Part shown: positions 36,078 to 43,718 of the stretch, piece by piece | How the letters are laid out: each line of letters starts with the position of its first letter | Numbering within the stretch: the first letter of the stretch is position 1 | Assembly (NCBI RefSeq): GCF_011303755.1 | Contig: NZ_CP049885.1 | Span: 2,028,001-2,092,000 of the forward strand | Reading direction: 5' to 3' | Length of the DNA stretch: 64,000 bases | Source: Acidovorax sp. HDW3 | Lineage (GTDB): Bacteria > Pseudomonadota > Gammaproteobacteria > Burkholderiales > Burkholderiaceae_C | Position numbers and translations under genes: made by a program | Notes under the pieces: model-generated | Database searches by the model: none | What the model was told of the DNA's origin: nothing | What the model saw: only the letters and a program-made list of their open reading frames with translations

Positions 36078-37072
36078 GGCTGCGCCTCAACGAGCACGCT
36101 CATGCCGGGGCGGGCGCCAGCAATGGGCTGCAGGGGTTTGGCGCGCACTTCAAAGGTGCGGGCGTCAAAGCCCTGGTTGCCGCGCGTGGTGCGCCAGGTG
36201 GCAAAGTCGGGTAGCACGCCCACAAAGTTGACTTCAAACTCTGCCGTCTGCCCGCCCAGCGCCGGCAGGCGACCGGTGAAATGGGTGTGCAGGGCAAAGC
36301 GCTGCAGCTGGTCTTCGCGCACGTTCAGCACGACCCACTGGTCTTGCAAATCGACCACCGTGACCACGGCCACGCCCTGGGGCGAGAGCTCGCCCACCTT
36401 GGCCAGCACCTTGGCCACTTCGCCACCCACGGGGCTGGCGAGCCGGGTCTCGGCCTGCGCGGCCTGCACCTCGGCCACCACGCCCGCCACCTGGCGCGCC
36501 TGGGCGTTGGCGGCGGCCTTGTCTTCGCTGCGCGCGCCGCTGGCGGCCATGTCGTACTGGGCGCGGGCGGCCTCGGCCTGGGCGGCATTGGCACGCCAGT
36601 TGGTGTGCGCCTCGTCGCGCTTTTGGGCCGACACCAGGCCCTGGTCGAACAGGCTTTGCACGCGCTGGTACGAGGTGCGGGCCAGTTCGGCGCCGGCCTG
36701 GGCGCGCTGCCAGGTCAGCTGGGCCATTTGCACCTCTTGCGGGCGCGCACCATGCTGGGCCTTGTCGGCCACGGCCTGGGCGGCGGCTTGCGCGGCCTCG
36801 GCCTGGGCGAGCTTGGCGCGCACCTCGGGGCTGTCCATTTCGATCAGCAGGTCGCCCGCCTTGATTTGCTGGCCCTCGGTCACGGCCACGCGGGCGATGC
36901 GCGCTGTGACTTTGGGGGCAATGTCGGCTTCGCGCGCCTCCATCTGGCCCTGAAAGTACGGCGCCGGCGGCTGCGCGCCACGCCAAAAGCCCCAGACGAC
37001 AAAACCCAGCACCGCCAAAGCAAGCAGCAGCAGCGCAGCGCGGAAAAAACGAGAAGAAGCAGTTGCGGTCAT
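36074..37072 (-). CDS. HlyD-family periplasmic adaptor (membrane fusion protein)
   Basis: A 332-residue protein with an N-terminal membrane anchor (AALLLLALAVLGFVVWGFW), a lipoyl-like half-motif (IKAGDLLIEMDSPEVRAKLA), a coiled-coil hairpin rich in Ala/Gln (about residues 75-200) and a beta-barrel part. It links inner-membrane permeases to an outer-membrane TolC channel. It overlaps both neighbours by 4 bp, indicating a tight operon. Confidence 0.9.
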   Translation of the reverse strand: MTATASSRFFRAALLLLALAVLGFVVWGFWRGAQPPAPYFQGQMEAREADIAPKVTARIARVAVTEGQQIKAGDLLIEMDSPEVRAKLAQAEAAQAAAQAVADKAQHGARPQEVQMAQLTWQRAQAGAELARTSYQRVQSLFDQGLVSAQKRDEAHTNWRANAAQAEAARAQYDMAASGARSEDKAAANAQARQVAGVVAEVQAAQAETRLASPVGGEVAKVLAKVGELSPQGVAVVTVVDLQDQWVVLNVREDQLQRFALHTHFTGRLPALGGQTAEFEVNFVGVLPDFATWRTTRGNQGFDARTFEVRAKPLQPIAGARPGMSVLVEAQP

Positions 37073-38499
37073 GGTGCGTCAGCGGGAATCAAAATGTCGG
37101 CACGGGCCAGGTATTGGGCGAAGGTGTCGGCCTGGCCGCAGCTTTGCAGCAGCGCGGCCAGGGCCTGTACATACTGGTTGGCGGCCTGGGCGCGTTCGGT
37201 CAGCACCTTGGCCAGGTTGACGCGGGCCTCGATCAGCTCCAGCGGGGTGCTGGTGCCCTCGCGCAGGCCCGCTTCGCGCAGGCGCAGCAGCTCGCGCGCC
37301 AGGTCTTCCTGCGCCTGCTGCGCCAGGTACTGGCTGCGGGCGTGCTCGGTGGCGAGCCAGTTTTTTTCTACCAGCAGGGCAATGTCGCTGCGCGCCTGCG
37401 CCTCGACGAGTTCGGCCTGCTCGATCTTGCGCTGGCCCGAGGCCGCCAGGCGGTCGCGGTCCACGCTGTCCCACAGCTGCCAAAAAACCGAAACACCGGC
37501 CACCCAGTTCGGGCGCTGGCTGCTGTTGAGGCCGCTGCCGCCGCCCATCTCGCCAATGCCGTAGCCCAGCACCTGCGGGCGGCGCAGCGCCTCTTGCGCT
37601 TCGTGCAGGGCGCTGGCTTCGCGCCGCTTGGCCTGCACTTTCGACAGCCCGGGGTGGCGCTGCAAAGCGCTGTCGATAAAACCTGCCAACGGCGGCAGCG
37701 GCTGGCTGTGCACGAACAGCGGGCTGCTCGGCCGCAGCGGCGCCCCCGCCTTGAGCGTGCGCGCCAGGGCCGTGGCGGCGAGCTGCGCCTCGTCTTGGGC
37801 CTTGCGCGCCTGCTGCTGTGCATCTGCCAAAGCAGCCTGGGCCTGCAGCCGCTCCAGGCGCGAGATAACGCCGGTGGCCAGCATCTGCTGCGCGGCTGCA
37901 TCGTGCTCGCGCACCATGGCCAGGGTGCTGGCGCGCAGCTGCGCGGCGCGGGCTGCGAGCTGGGCGCCAAAGTAGCGCTGCACCAGCAGCGCCTGCAGCG
38001 CCTGCTCGTCGTCCTGGGCGGCGGCCAGGGCCTCGTCGGTCTGGGCCGCGCAGCCGCTGCGCACGGCGTCAGCCAGGCCGCCGTTGTACAGCGGCCAGAG
38101 CAGCGCCAAAGCCGCGTTGGCACGTTGGCCGTTTTGCTGCAGGTTGTAGTCCGACGGCAGCTGCGGCAGCTTGCCCACGATGCCCCCGAGCTGCGGCGGC
38201 AGCTGGCCCACCACGCCGTTGACCTGCTGGCGCGCCGGATCAAGGTTGATGTTGGCCTGCAGGTCGTAGTGCAGCGCCGTGCCCGTGGCCAGCAGGCTGG
38301 GGCCACCGAGTTTTTCCACCCCATCACAGCGCAGCTGCGCACTTTGCACGGCCTTGTCGGCGGCGGCGAGCTGATCCGAGCCCGCCAACAGGCGCTGCTG
38401 CGCCTGGGCAAAGTCCAGCGACTGGGCCATGGCGGCTGCGCTGCCCGCCGCCAGGGCCAAGGTTGCCGTCAGCCGCCAAAAAACGGTGGTTTTCACCAT
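37069..38499 (-). CDS. TolC-family outer-membrane efflux protein
   Basis: A 476-residue outer-membrane factor with signal peptide MVKTTVFWRLTATLALAAGS ending AMAQ, then two outer-membrane-efflux repeats with long Ala/Gln-rich helices. ATG at 38499 is chosen since the open frame upstream encodes no signal. First gene of the efflux cluster; the 263-bp region between it and ccoN holds both promoters but no recognised operator. Confidence 0.9.
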   Translation of the reverse strand: MVKTTVFWRLTATLALAAGSAAAMAQSLDFAQAQQRLLAGSDQLAAADKAVQSAQLRCDGVEKLGGPSLLATGTALHYDLQANINLDPARQQVNGVVGQLPPQLGGIVGKLPQLPSDYNLQQNGQRANAALALLWPLYNGGLADAVRSGCAAQTDEALAAAQDDEQALQALLVQRYFGAQLAARAAQLRASTLAMVREHDAAAQQMLATGVISRLERLQAQAALADAQQQARKAQDEAQLAATALARTLKAGAPLRPSSPLFVHSQPLPPLAGFIDSALQRHPGLSKVQAKRREASALHEAQEALRRPQVLGYGIGEMGGGSGLNSSQRPNWVAGVSVFWQLWDSVDRDRLAASGQRKIEQAELVEAQARSDIALLVEKNWLATEHARSQYLAQQAQEDLARELLRLREAGLREGTSTPLELIEARVNLAKVLTERAQAANQYVQALAALLQSCGQADTFAQYLARADILIPADAP

Positions 38500-38762
38500 C
38501 AAACGAATACGCCCCCGGGCGCCCCAAAAAAGCAAAACCGCGATTGTGCCGAAAACCCAGCAGCGGCTGCTTTCAATGCTTTGCACACATAGGAAACACT
38601 GCCGCAAACATGGGTTTGCCTGCCGCGCAAACACGAGTCCACAATGCTTCTTATGATCCGCCGCTCCAACGCCTAGCACATGTCTTTCAAAAAAGCCATG
38701 TACTGGATCAAGTCTTCGGCGGCTTGCATCCACTCCCCGGGCAAGAAGAAAGGATTTACCCC

Positions 38763-40421
38763 ATGGACAGTGCCATTCTGAGCCTGCTGGGCGCCTTCCT
38801 GTTGTCGATCATTGGACTTTTCGTCTTCATGTGGTCGATGCGCAAGGGCCTGCTGGTTGAAAACCCCAAGGCGGCGGCCGCCATTTTCGCCAGCGGCGAA
38901 ATCGGCCACACCGACGACCCCGCCCTGCGCCCAGAGCAGCGCGCCGCCTTGCAAGCCGCCGCTGGCGCGCCCGACCCGCACATCGCCCACGGCCCCAGCG
39001 CCGAGGAGCTGGCCGAACGCGTAGCTGCCGACGCGTCGAGCCGCCAGCCGGTGCTGCTGTTCATCGCCATGGCCTGCCTGTGGCTGCTGGTGGGCTCGGT
39101 GTTTGGCCTCACGGCCTCGCTCAAGCTGCACATGCCCGACTGGCTGGTGGGCGAAGCCTGGCAGACCTTTGGCCGCATCCGCACCATGCACCTGTGGGGC
39201 GTGCTCTACGGCTGGATCACAAACGCGGCCCTGGGCGTCATCCTCTGGCTCATGCCGCGCCTGATGCGCACCCCGCTGGTACACGGCTGCTGGGCCATGG
39301 CCGGTGGCGTGCTCATCAACATCGCCATCGCCTGCGCCCTGCTGGCCTTTGGCGCCGGCTGGACGGCGGGCATGGAGTACCTGGAGATGCCCTGGCAGAT
39401 CGGCACCCTGGTGGTGGCCGGCATGGCCTGCGTCATCTACAGCGCCTACAGCACGGTGGCGCAGCGCAAGGCCGAGTCGCTGTACGTGACGAGCTGGTAC
39501 CACCTGGCCGCCATTTTGTGGATTGCGCTGCTGTTCATCGTCGCCAAGATGCCGGGCGTGCACTACGGCGTGCAGCAGGCCACCACCAACTGGTGGTACG
39601 GCCACAACGTGCTCGGCCTGTGGTTCACGCCGGTGAGCGTGGGCATCATCTACTACTTCCTGCCCAAGATCATTGCGCGCCCGATCCGCTCGTACAACCT
39701 GTCTATCCTGGGTTTCTGGACGCTGGCCTTCTTCTACGGCCAGGTCGGCGGCCACCACCTGGTGGGTGGGCCAGTGCCGGGCTGGCTCATCACGCTGTCT
39801 ATCGTGCAGAGCATGATGATGATCATCCCCGTGGCGGCGTTCTCCATCAACATGGCGCACACCATGTGGGGGCGTATGCACCTGGTGCGCTATTCGCCCA
39901 CGCTGCGCTTCATGATGTTTGGCGGCGTGATGTACATGCTGTCGTCGCTGCAGGGCTCGTTCGAGGCGCTGCGCGCGGTCAACCAGGTAACGCACTTCAC
40001 GCACTTCACGGTGGCGCACGCGCACCTGGGGGCCTACGGTTTCGTCACCATGGTGCTGTTTGGCGCCATCTACTTCATGATGCCGCGCCTGCTGCAGCGT
40101 GAATGGCCGTTCCCGCGCCTGATCTCGCTGCAGTTCTGGCTGGCGGCGGTGGGTATCACGATCTACTTCGTCGGCCTGACGATTGGCGGCTGGCTGCAGG
40201 GCGAGTACATGCTCGACGCCGCCAAGCCCTTCATGGACTCGGTGGCGGTCACGATTCCCTACCTCAAGTCGCGCAGCGTCGGCGGTGCGTTGATGCTCGC
40301 CAGCCACCTGGTGTTCGTCGGCCACGTACTGGCCATGGCCCTGCGCATGGGCCCCGCGCGCACAGAACCGGCCATGTTTACAAGCAACCCGAAAATGATG
40401 GAGCTGGCCCATGGAGAATGA
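38763..40421 (+). CDS. ccoN: cbb3-type cytochrome c oxidase subunit I
   Basis: The catalytic haem-copper subunit of a high-affinity terminal oxidase (552 residues). Haem and CuB ligands are seen in RTMHLWGVLYGW, WWYGHNVLG, QVGGHHLVGG and THFTVAHAHLGAYGF. An N-terminal extension of about 100 residues with one helix precedes the first core helix, longer than in standard CcoN. ATG at 38763 has AAGGA upstream. It overlaps ccoO by 11 bp. Reduces O2 to water at low oxygen tension. Confidence 0.93.
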   Translation: MDSAILSLLGAFLLSIIGLFVFMWSMRKGLLVENPKAAAAIFASGEIGHTDDPALRPEQRAALQAAAGAPDPHIAHGPSAEELAERVAADASSRQPVLLFIAMACLWLLVGSVFGLTASLKLHMPDWLVGEAWQTFGRIRTMHLWGVLYGWITNAALGVILWLMPRLMRTPLVHGCWAMAGGVLINIAIACALLAFGAGWTAGMEYLEMPWQIGTLVVAGMACVIYSAYSTVAQRKAESLYVTSWYHLAAILWIALLFIVAKMPGVHYGVQQATTNWWYGHNVLGLWFTPVSVGIIYYFLPKIIARPIRSYNLSILGFWTLAFFYGQVGGHHLVGGPVPGWLITLSIVQSMMMIIPVAAFSINMAHTMWGRMHLVRYSPTLRFMMFGGVMYMLSSLQGSFEALRAVNQVTHFTHFTVAHAHLGAYGFVTMVLFGAIYFMMPRLLQREWPFPRLISLQFWLAAVGITIYFVGLTIGGWLQGEYMLDAAKPFMDSVAVTIPYLKSRSVGGALMLASHLVFVGHVLAMALRMGPARTEPAMFTSNPKMMELAHGE

Positions 40422-41034
40422 AGTCAAGCTGGCCGCCGGCGCCATGGTCACGCTCGCTGCTGCCACGGCGGTGCTGGTGGTGCTGCCCTACATCCAGGTG
40501 CGCGACGTGAGCGCGCCCCCCGGCCTCAAGCCCTACAGCGCCGCCGAGCTGCGCGGGCGCGAGGTGTACATCGCCAACGGCTGCGTCTACTGCCACAGCC
40601 AGCAGCCACGCGACAAGAGCTTTGGCCCCGACGCCGAACGCGGCTGGGGCCGGGCCTCGGTGCCGGGCGACTACGTGTTCGACAAGCCGCACCTGCTCGG
40701 CAGTATGCGCACCGGGCCGGACCTGTTCAACATCGGCGTGCGCCAGCCGAGCAAGGACTGGCAGCTGGGCCACCTGTACCAGCCGCGCGCCTACGTGCCG
40801 GGCTCGATCATGCCCGCCTACCCCTTCCTGTTCGAACTCAAGGCCAGCGCCGCCCCGGGCGACGAAGTCCTGAAGCTGCCGCCCGACTTTGCCCCCAAGG
40901 GCCAGGTGGTGGTCGCCAAGCCCGAGGCGCTGGACCTGGTCAAGTACCTGCAGGCGCTCAACCACAGCTACCCCGTGCTGCCGCCCGAGCCCGCCGGCGC
41001 CGCTGCCAAACCTGCGGCCGCCCCCGCCTCCTGA
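40411..41034 (+). CDS. ccoO: cbb3-type oxidase subunit II, membrane-bound cytochrome c
   Basis: A 207-residue monohaem cytochrome c with one N-terminal helix. The haem site is CVYCHSQQPRD, a CcoO hallmark, and the Met ligand is probably in YVPGSIMPAYPF. Starts inside the ccoN 3' end, so the two are translationally coupled. It passes electrons towards CcoN. Confidence 0.94.
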   Translation: MENEVKLAAGAMVTLAAATAVLVVLPYIQVRDVSAPPGLKPYSAAELRGREVYIANGCVYCHSQQPRDKSFGPDAERGWGRASVPGDYVFDKPHLLGSMRTGPDLFNIGVRQPSKDWQLGHLYQPRAYVPGSIMPAYPFLFELKASAAPGDEVLKLPPDFAPKGQVVVAKPEALDLVKYLQALNHSYPVLPPEPAGAAAKPAAAPAS

Positions 41035-41043
41035 AAGCCTGCC

Positions 41044-41637
41044 ATGCGCCAAGACACCGATAGCCGCGCCCAGGCGCGCGAAAACGAAGACCCGGAAGAA
41101 GCCGTCCGCCCCATCCCCGTGAGCGCCGCCCTGGTGGTGATTGCCATGGTGGTGTTCGGCCTGCTCTACATCCCACTGAGCGGCCCCCTGGGCGACACCA
41201 GCCTGGGCGACCAGCGCACCCGCGCCGACCTGGCCGGCTCGGCTGGTGGCGCCAGCGCAGCCGTGGACGGCAAGGCGATTTTTGCCGCCCAATGCGCTGC
41301 CTGCCACCAGGCCAACGGCAAGGGGCTGCCGGGGGTGTTCCCGCCCCTCGATGGCTCGGAATGGGTGCAAGGCGCGCCCAAGGTGCTGGCCAACATCTTG
41401 CTGCACGGCATCACCGGCCAGATCACCGTCGCGGGCAATAAATTTGAAGGCGCCATGCCCAGTTTTGCCCAGCTCTCCGATGCCGAGCTGGCCGGCGTCG
41501 CCAGCTTTGTGCGCAGCAACTGGTCGAACAAGGCCGAGCCCATCGGCGCCGACCTGTTTGCCCAGGAGCGCAAGGCCAGCGCCAGCCGCAGCACCCCGTT
41601 CGAGGGCGAAGCGGCGCTCAAGGCCATCGCCCCATAA
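41044..41637 (+). CDS. membrane-anchored monohaem cytochrome c, probable third oxidase subunit
   Basis: A 197-residue protein with a charged cytoplasmic start, one helix (ALVVIAMVVFGLLYIPL) and a cytochrome c domain with CAACHQANGKG and a Met in FEGAMPSF. It takes the place of CcoP in this operon but carries one haem, not two. No ccoQ lies between it and ccoO. Spaced 9 bp from ccoO. Confidence 0.88.
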   Translation: MRQDTDSRAQARENEDPEEAVRPIPVSAALVVIAMVVFGLLYIPLSGPLGDTSLGDQRTRADLAGSAGGASAAVDGKAIFAAQCAACHQANGKGLPGVFPPLDGSEWVQGAPKVLANILLHGITGQITVAGNKFEGAMPSFAQLSDAELAGVASFVRSNWSNKAEPIGADLFAQERKASASRSTPFEGEAALKAIAP

Positions 41638-41643
41638 CCCCCC

Positions 41644-42267
41644 ATGCTGCGCACCGCCCTCGCCAGCGCCCTGCTGCTGCTGTGCGGCTGGGCCGCTGGC
41701 GCCTGGCTGACGCTGGACTACGAGGTCTGGACCGACGAGGGCGCGCGCCGCCTACAGGTGGCGCGCCAGCCCGTGCCCGTGCCCGCCGTCACCGTGCAAG
41801 ACAGCAGCGGCGCCACCTTGCCGCTGCCCACGCTGCTGGCCGAAGGCGGCGGGGTGTCCATCGTCGATTTTTTCTACACCCGCTGCGAAACCGTGTGCCT
41901 GAGCCTGGGCAGCAGTTTTCAGCAGCTGCAAGCCGCCCTGCAGGCCGAACCCGCCACCGGCGTGCGCCTGCTCTCCATCAGCTTGGATGGCGCGCGCGAC
42001 CGCCCCGCCGACCTCGCCGCCTACGCCCGGCGCCTGCAGGCCGACCCGGCACGCTGGCGCTTCGTGCGCCTGCCCGATGCCGCCCAGGAGCAGGCCCTGC
42101 TGCAGCGCCTGGGCGTGGTCGTGGTGCCCACGGGCCAGGGCGATTTCGAGCACAACGCCGCCCTGCTGGTGTTCAACGCCCAGGGCCGCATGGTGCGCGT
42201 CTTTGACCTGGCCGAGCAAGAACTGGCGCTGAACTACGCGCGCCATCTGGCGGGGGCCGGGCCATGA
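41644..42267 (+). CDS. SCO family copper chaperone
   Basis: A 207-residue thioredoxin-fold protein with N-terminal membrane anchor. The copper site is CETVC (C-x3-C) in FFYTRCETVC, and a His in DFEHNAALL near residue 177 is the likely third ligand. SCO proteins help load copper into oxidases; position in the cbb3 operon supports that role here. It overlaps the next gene by 4 bp. Confidence 0.9.
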   Translation: MLRTALASALLLLCGWAAGAWLTLDYEVWTDEGARRLQVARQPVPVPAVTVQDSSGATLPLPTLLAEGGGVSIVDFFYTRCETVCLSLGSSFQQLQAALQAEPATGVRLLSISLDGARDRPADLAAYARRLQADPARWRFVRLPDAAQEQALLQRLGVVVVPTGQGDFEHNAALLVFNAQGRMVRVFDLAEQELALNYARHLAGAGP

Positions 42268-42926
42268 AGCGCATCACCCCCTCTGCCCGGCAGCAGGCGC
42301 TGCTGGGCGCTGCCTTGCTGCTGCTGGCCGCCCTGCCCGGGCTGCGCCCGTGGCTCGAAGCGGGCATGTGGCGCCACATGGTGCTGCAGTTTCCGCTGCT
42401 GCTGCTCGCTGGTGCCCTGCTCGCCGCCACGCTGCCCGCCCCGGCGCGCACCGCCCTCGCGCGCTGGAATGCGCAGGGCATGACGGGCCTGGTGGCCGTG
42501 GGCGTGGTGCTGACGGTGCTGATGGTGCCGCGCGCGCTCGATCTGGCACTGCGCGAACCCGGCGTGGAGCTGGCGAAATTTGCCGCCCTGCTGCTGGCCG
42601 GCGCCCTGCTGCGCCTGTCCTGGCCGCGCGCCGGGCTGGTGGTGCAGGGCTTTTTCCTCGGCAACCTGCTGCCCATGATGGCCGTGGTCGGCCAGCTCTA
42701 CATCGACTCGCCGCTGCGCCTGTGCAACGCCTATTTGCTCGACGACCAGGAGCGCCTGGGGCGCTGGCTCATCGCCCTGGCAGCGCTGGCAGCCCTGGCC
42801 TGGCTGGCGCAGGTGGCATGGTGGCTGGTGCGCCGCGAGGCCCAGGGCCAGGCGCTGACGCAAAGCGAAGCACCGGCCCGGGAAAATTCCACTGACGGCA
42901 ATGGGTCACGGTTCATAAAATTTTAA
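42264..42926 (+). CDS. integral membrane protein of the oxidase operon
   Basis: A 220-residue hydrophobic protein with about six helices and a short hydrophilic tail. No firm family was recognised; VLQFPLLLLAGALLA and the helix arrangement resemble a reduced CtaG-type assembly factor. The 4-bp overlap with SCO argues for a part in oxidase assembly. Confidence 0.65.
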   Translation: MKRITPSARQQALLGAALLLLAALPGLRPWLEAGMWRHMVLQFPLLLLAGALLAATLPAPARTALARWNAQGMTGLVAVGVVLTVLMVPRALDLALREPGVELAKFAALLLAGALLRLSWPRAGLVVQGFFLGNLLPMMAVVGQLYIDSPLRLCNAYLLDDQERLGRWLIALAALAALAWLAQVAWWLVRREAQGQALTQSEAPARENSTDGNGSRFIKF

Positions 42927-42948
42927 AAACCACCCGAAGGAGACCGCC

Positions 42949-43548
42949 ATGGCCCTGCCCTCACCCGCTGCCGTGCAGCAGCTGCACCACTTTGCCCACC
43001 GCTGCCGCGATGCCGAGGAGACGCGGCACTTCTACGAAGACATCCTGGGCCTGCCGCTGTACCACATCATCCAGAGCGACTACGTACCCAGCACGGGCGA
43101 ATACTGCCCGTACACGCATTTCTTCTTTCGGCTGCAAGACGGCTCGTTCATCGCCTTCTTCGACCTGGGCGACGACGTGCTGCCCGCGCCCTCGCCGAAC
43201 ACGCCGCGCTGGGTCAACCACGTGGCCTTTCGCGTCAACACGGTGCAGGCGCTTGAAGACACCCGGGCGCGGCTGCAGGCGCATGGCATCGAGGTGCTGG
43301 GGGTGACGGACCACCATATCTTCAAGAGCATCTATTTCTTCGACCCCAACGGCATTCGCCTGGAGCTGGCGGCGCAGGTGGCCGACGCCGCACACATGGA
43401 ACGCGAGAGCCACAGCGCCCACGCCCGCCTGGCCGAGTGGACGCAACGCAAGCAGCAGTGGCGCCAGGAGCGCGCCGCCGGCCAGGCACAGGCGCCCCTC
43501 AAGCCCCAGCACAACGACCGGCCGGAATACGCACCAAAATCCGAATAA
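42949..43548 (+). CDS. VOC-family protein (glyoxalase/dioxygenase fold)
   Basis: A 199-residue protein with a vicinal-oxygen-chelate domain: [20 protein letters not shown] supplies the first metal His, HVAFRV a second, and [11 protein letters not shown] the Glu. A His/Gln-rich charged tail follows residue 145. AAGGAGA lies upstream of the ATG. The metal site looks complete, so an enzyme (dioxygenase, lyase or isomerase) is likely; the substrate is unknown. Confidence 0.85.
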   Translation: MALPSPAAVQQLHHFAHRCRDAEETRHFYEDILGLPLYHIIQSDYVPSTGEYCPYTHFFFRLQDGSFIAFFDLGDDVLPAPSPNTPRWVNHVAFRVNTVQALEDTRARLQAHGIEVLGVTDHHIFKSIYFFDPNGIRLELAAQVADAAHMERESHSAHARLAEWTQRKQQWRQERAAGQAQAPLKPQHNDRPEYAPKSE

Positions 43549-43552
43549 AAAC

Positions 43553-43593
43553 AGCCTCCAGCGCTTACCAGACAAGCGCGAGCAGCTATCAAA
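43553..43593. repeat. REP-like hairpin repeat, copy 9
   Basis: CCAGCGCTTACCAGAC, then AAGCGCGAGCAGCTATC, directly after the VOC gene and before the valS promoter. Confidence 0.65.
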
Positions 43594-43614
43594 ATAGAAG
43601 CACCACACGGGCGC

Positions 43615-43691
43615 TAAAATCCTCCCGTTGCCGCCCAGGCCCGCCCGGGGCGGCCCCGCCTTTGCACGGCATCGCGCGCGATGCCGTTTTT
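43615..43691 (+). promoter_or_regulatory. -10 box and leader hairpin with T-run upstream of valS
   Basis: TAAAAT at 43615-43620 in the context GCGCTAAAATCC is a likely -10 box. In the leader, CGGCATCGCG CGCGATGCCG (43667-43686) is a perfect palindrome followed by TTTTT, and a GC-rich hairpin (CCCGGGGCGG region) precedes it. This terminator shape between promoter and valS suggests attenuation or a short leader RNA. Confidence 0.5.
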
Positions 43692-43718
43692 CATTGCCCC
43701 ACCACCCCCTCACCTGCC

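Noticed and set aside
38680-38781. small ORF (33 codons) overlapping the ccoN start
   Set aside because: It begins MSFKKAMYWIKSS but overlaps ccoN out of frame, lacks a ribosome-binding site and has no recognised family.
43615-43718. T-box riboswitch in front of valS
   Set aside because: No specifier loop or T-box bulge sequence is visible, and T-boxes are not typical of betaproteobacteria.
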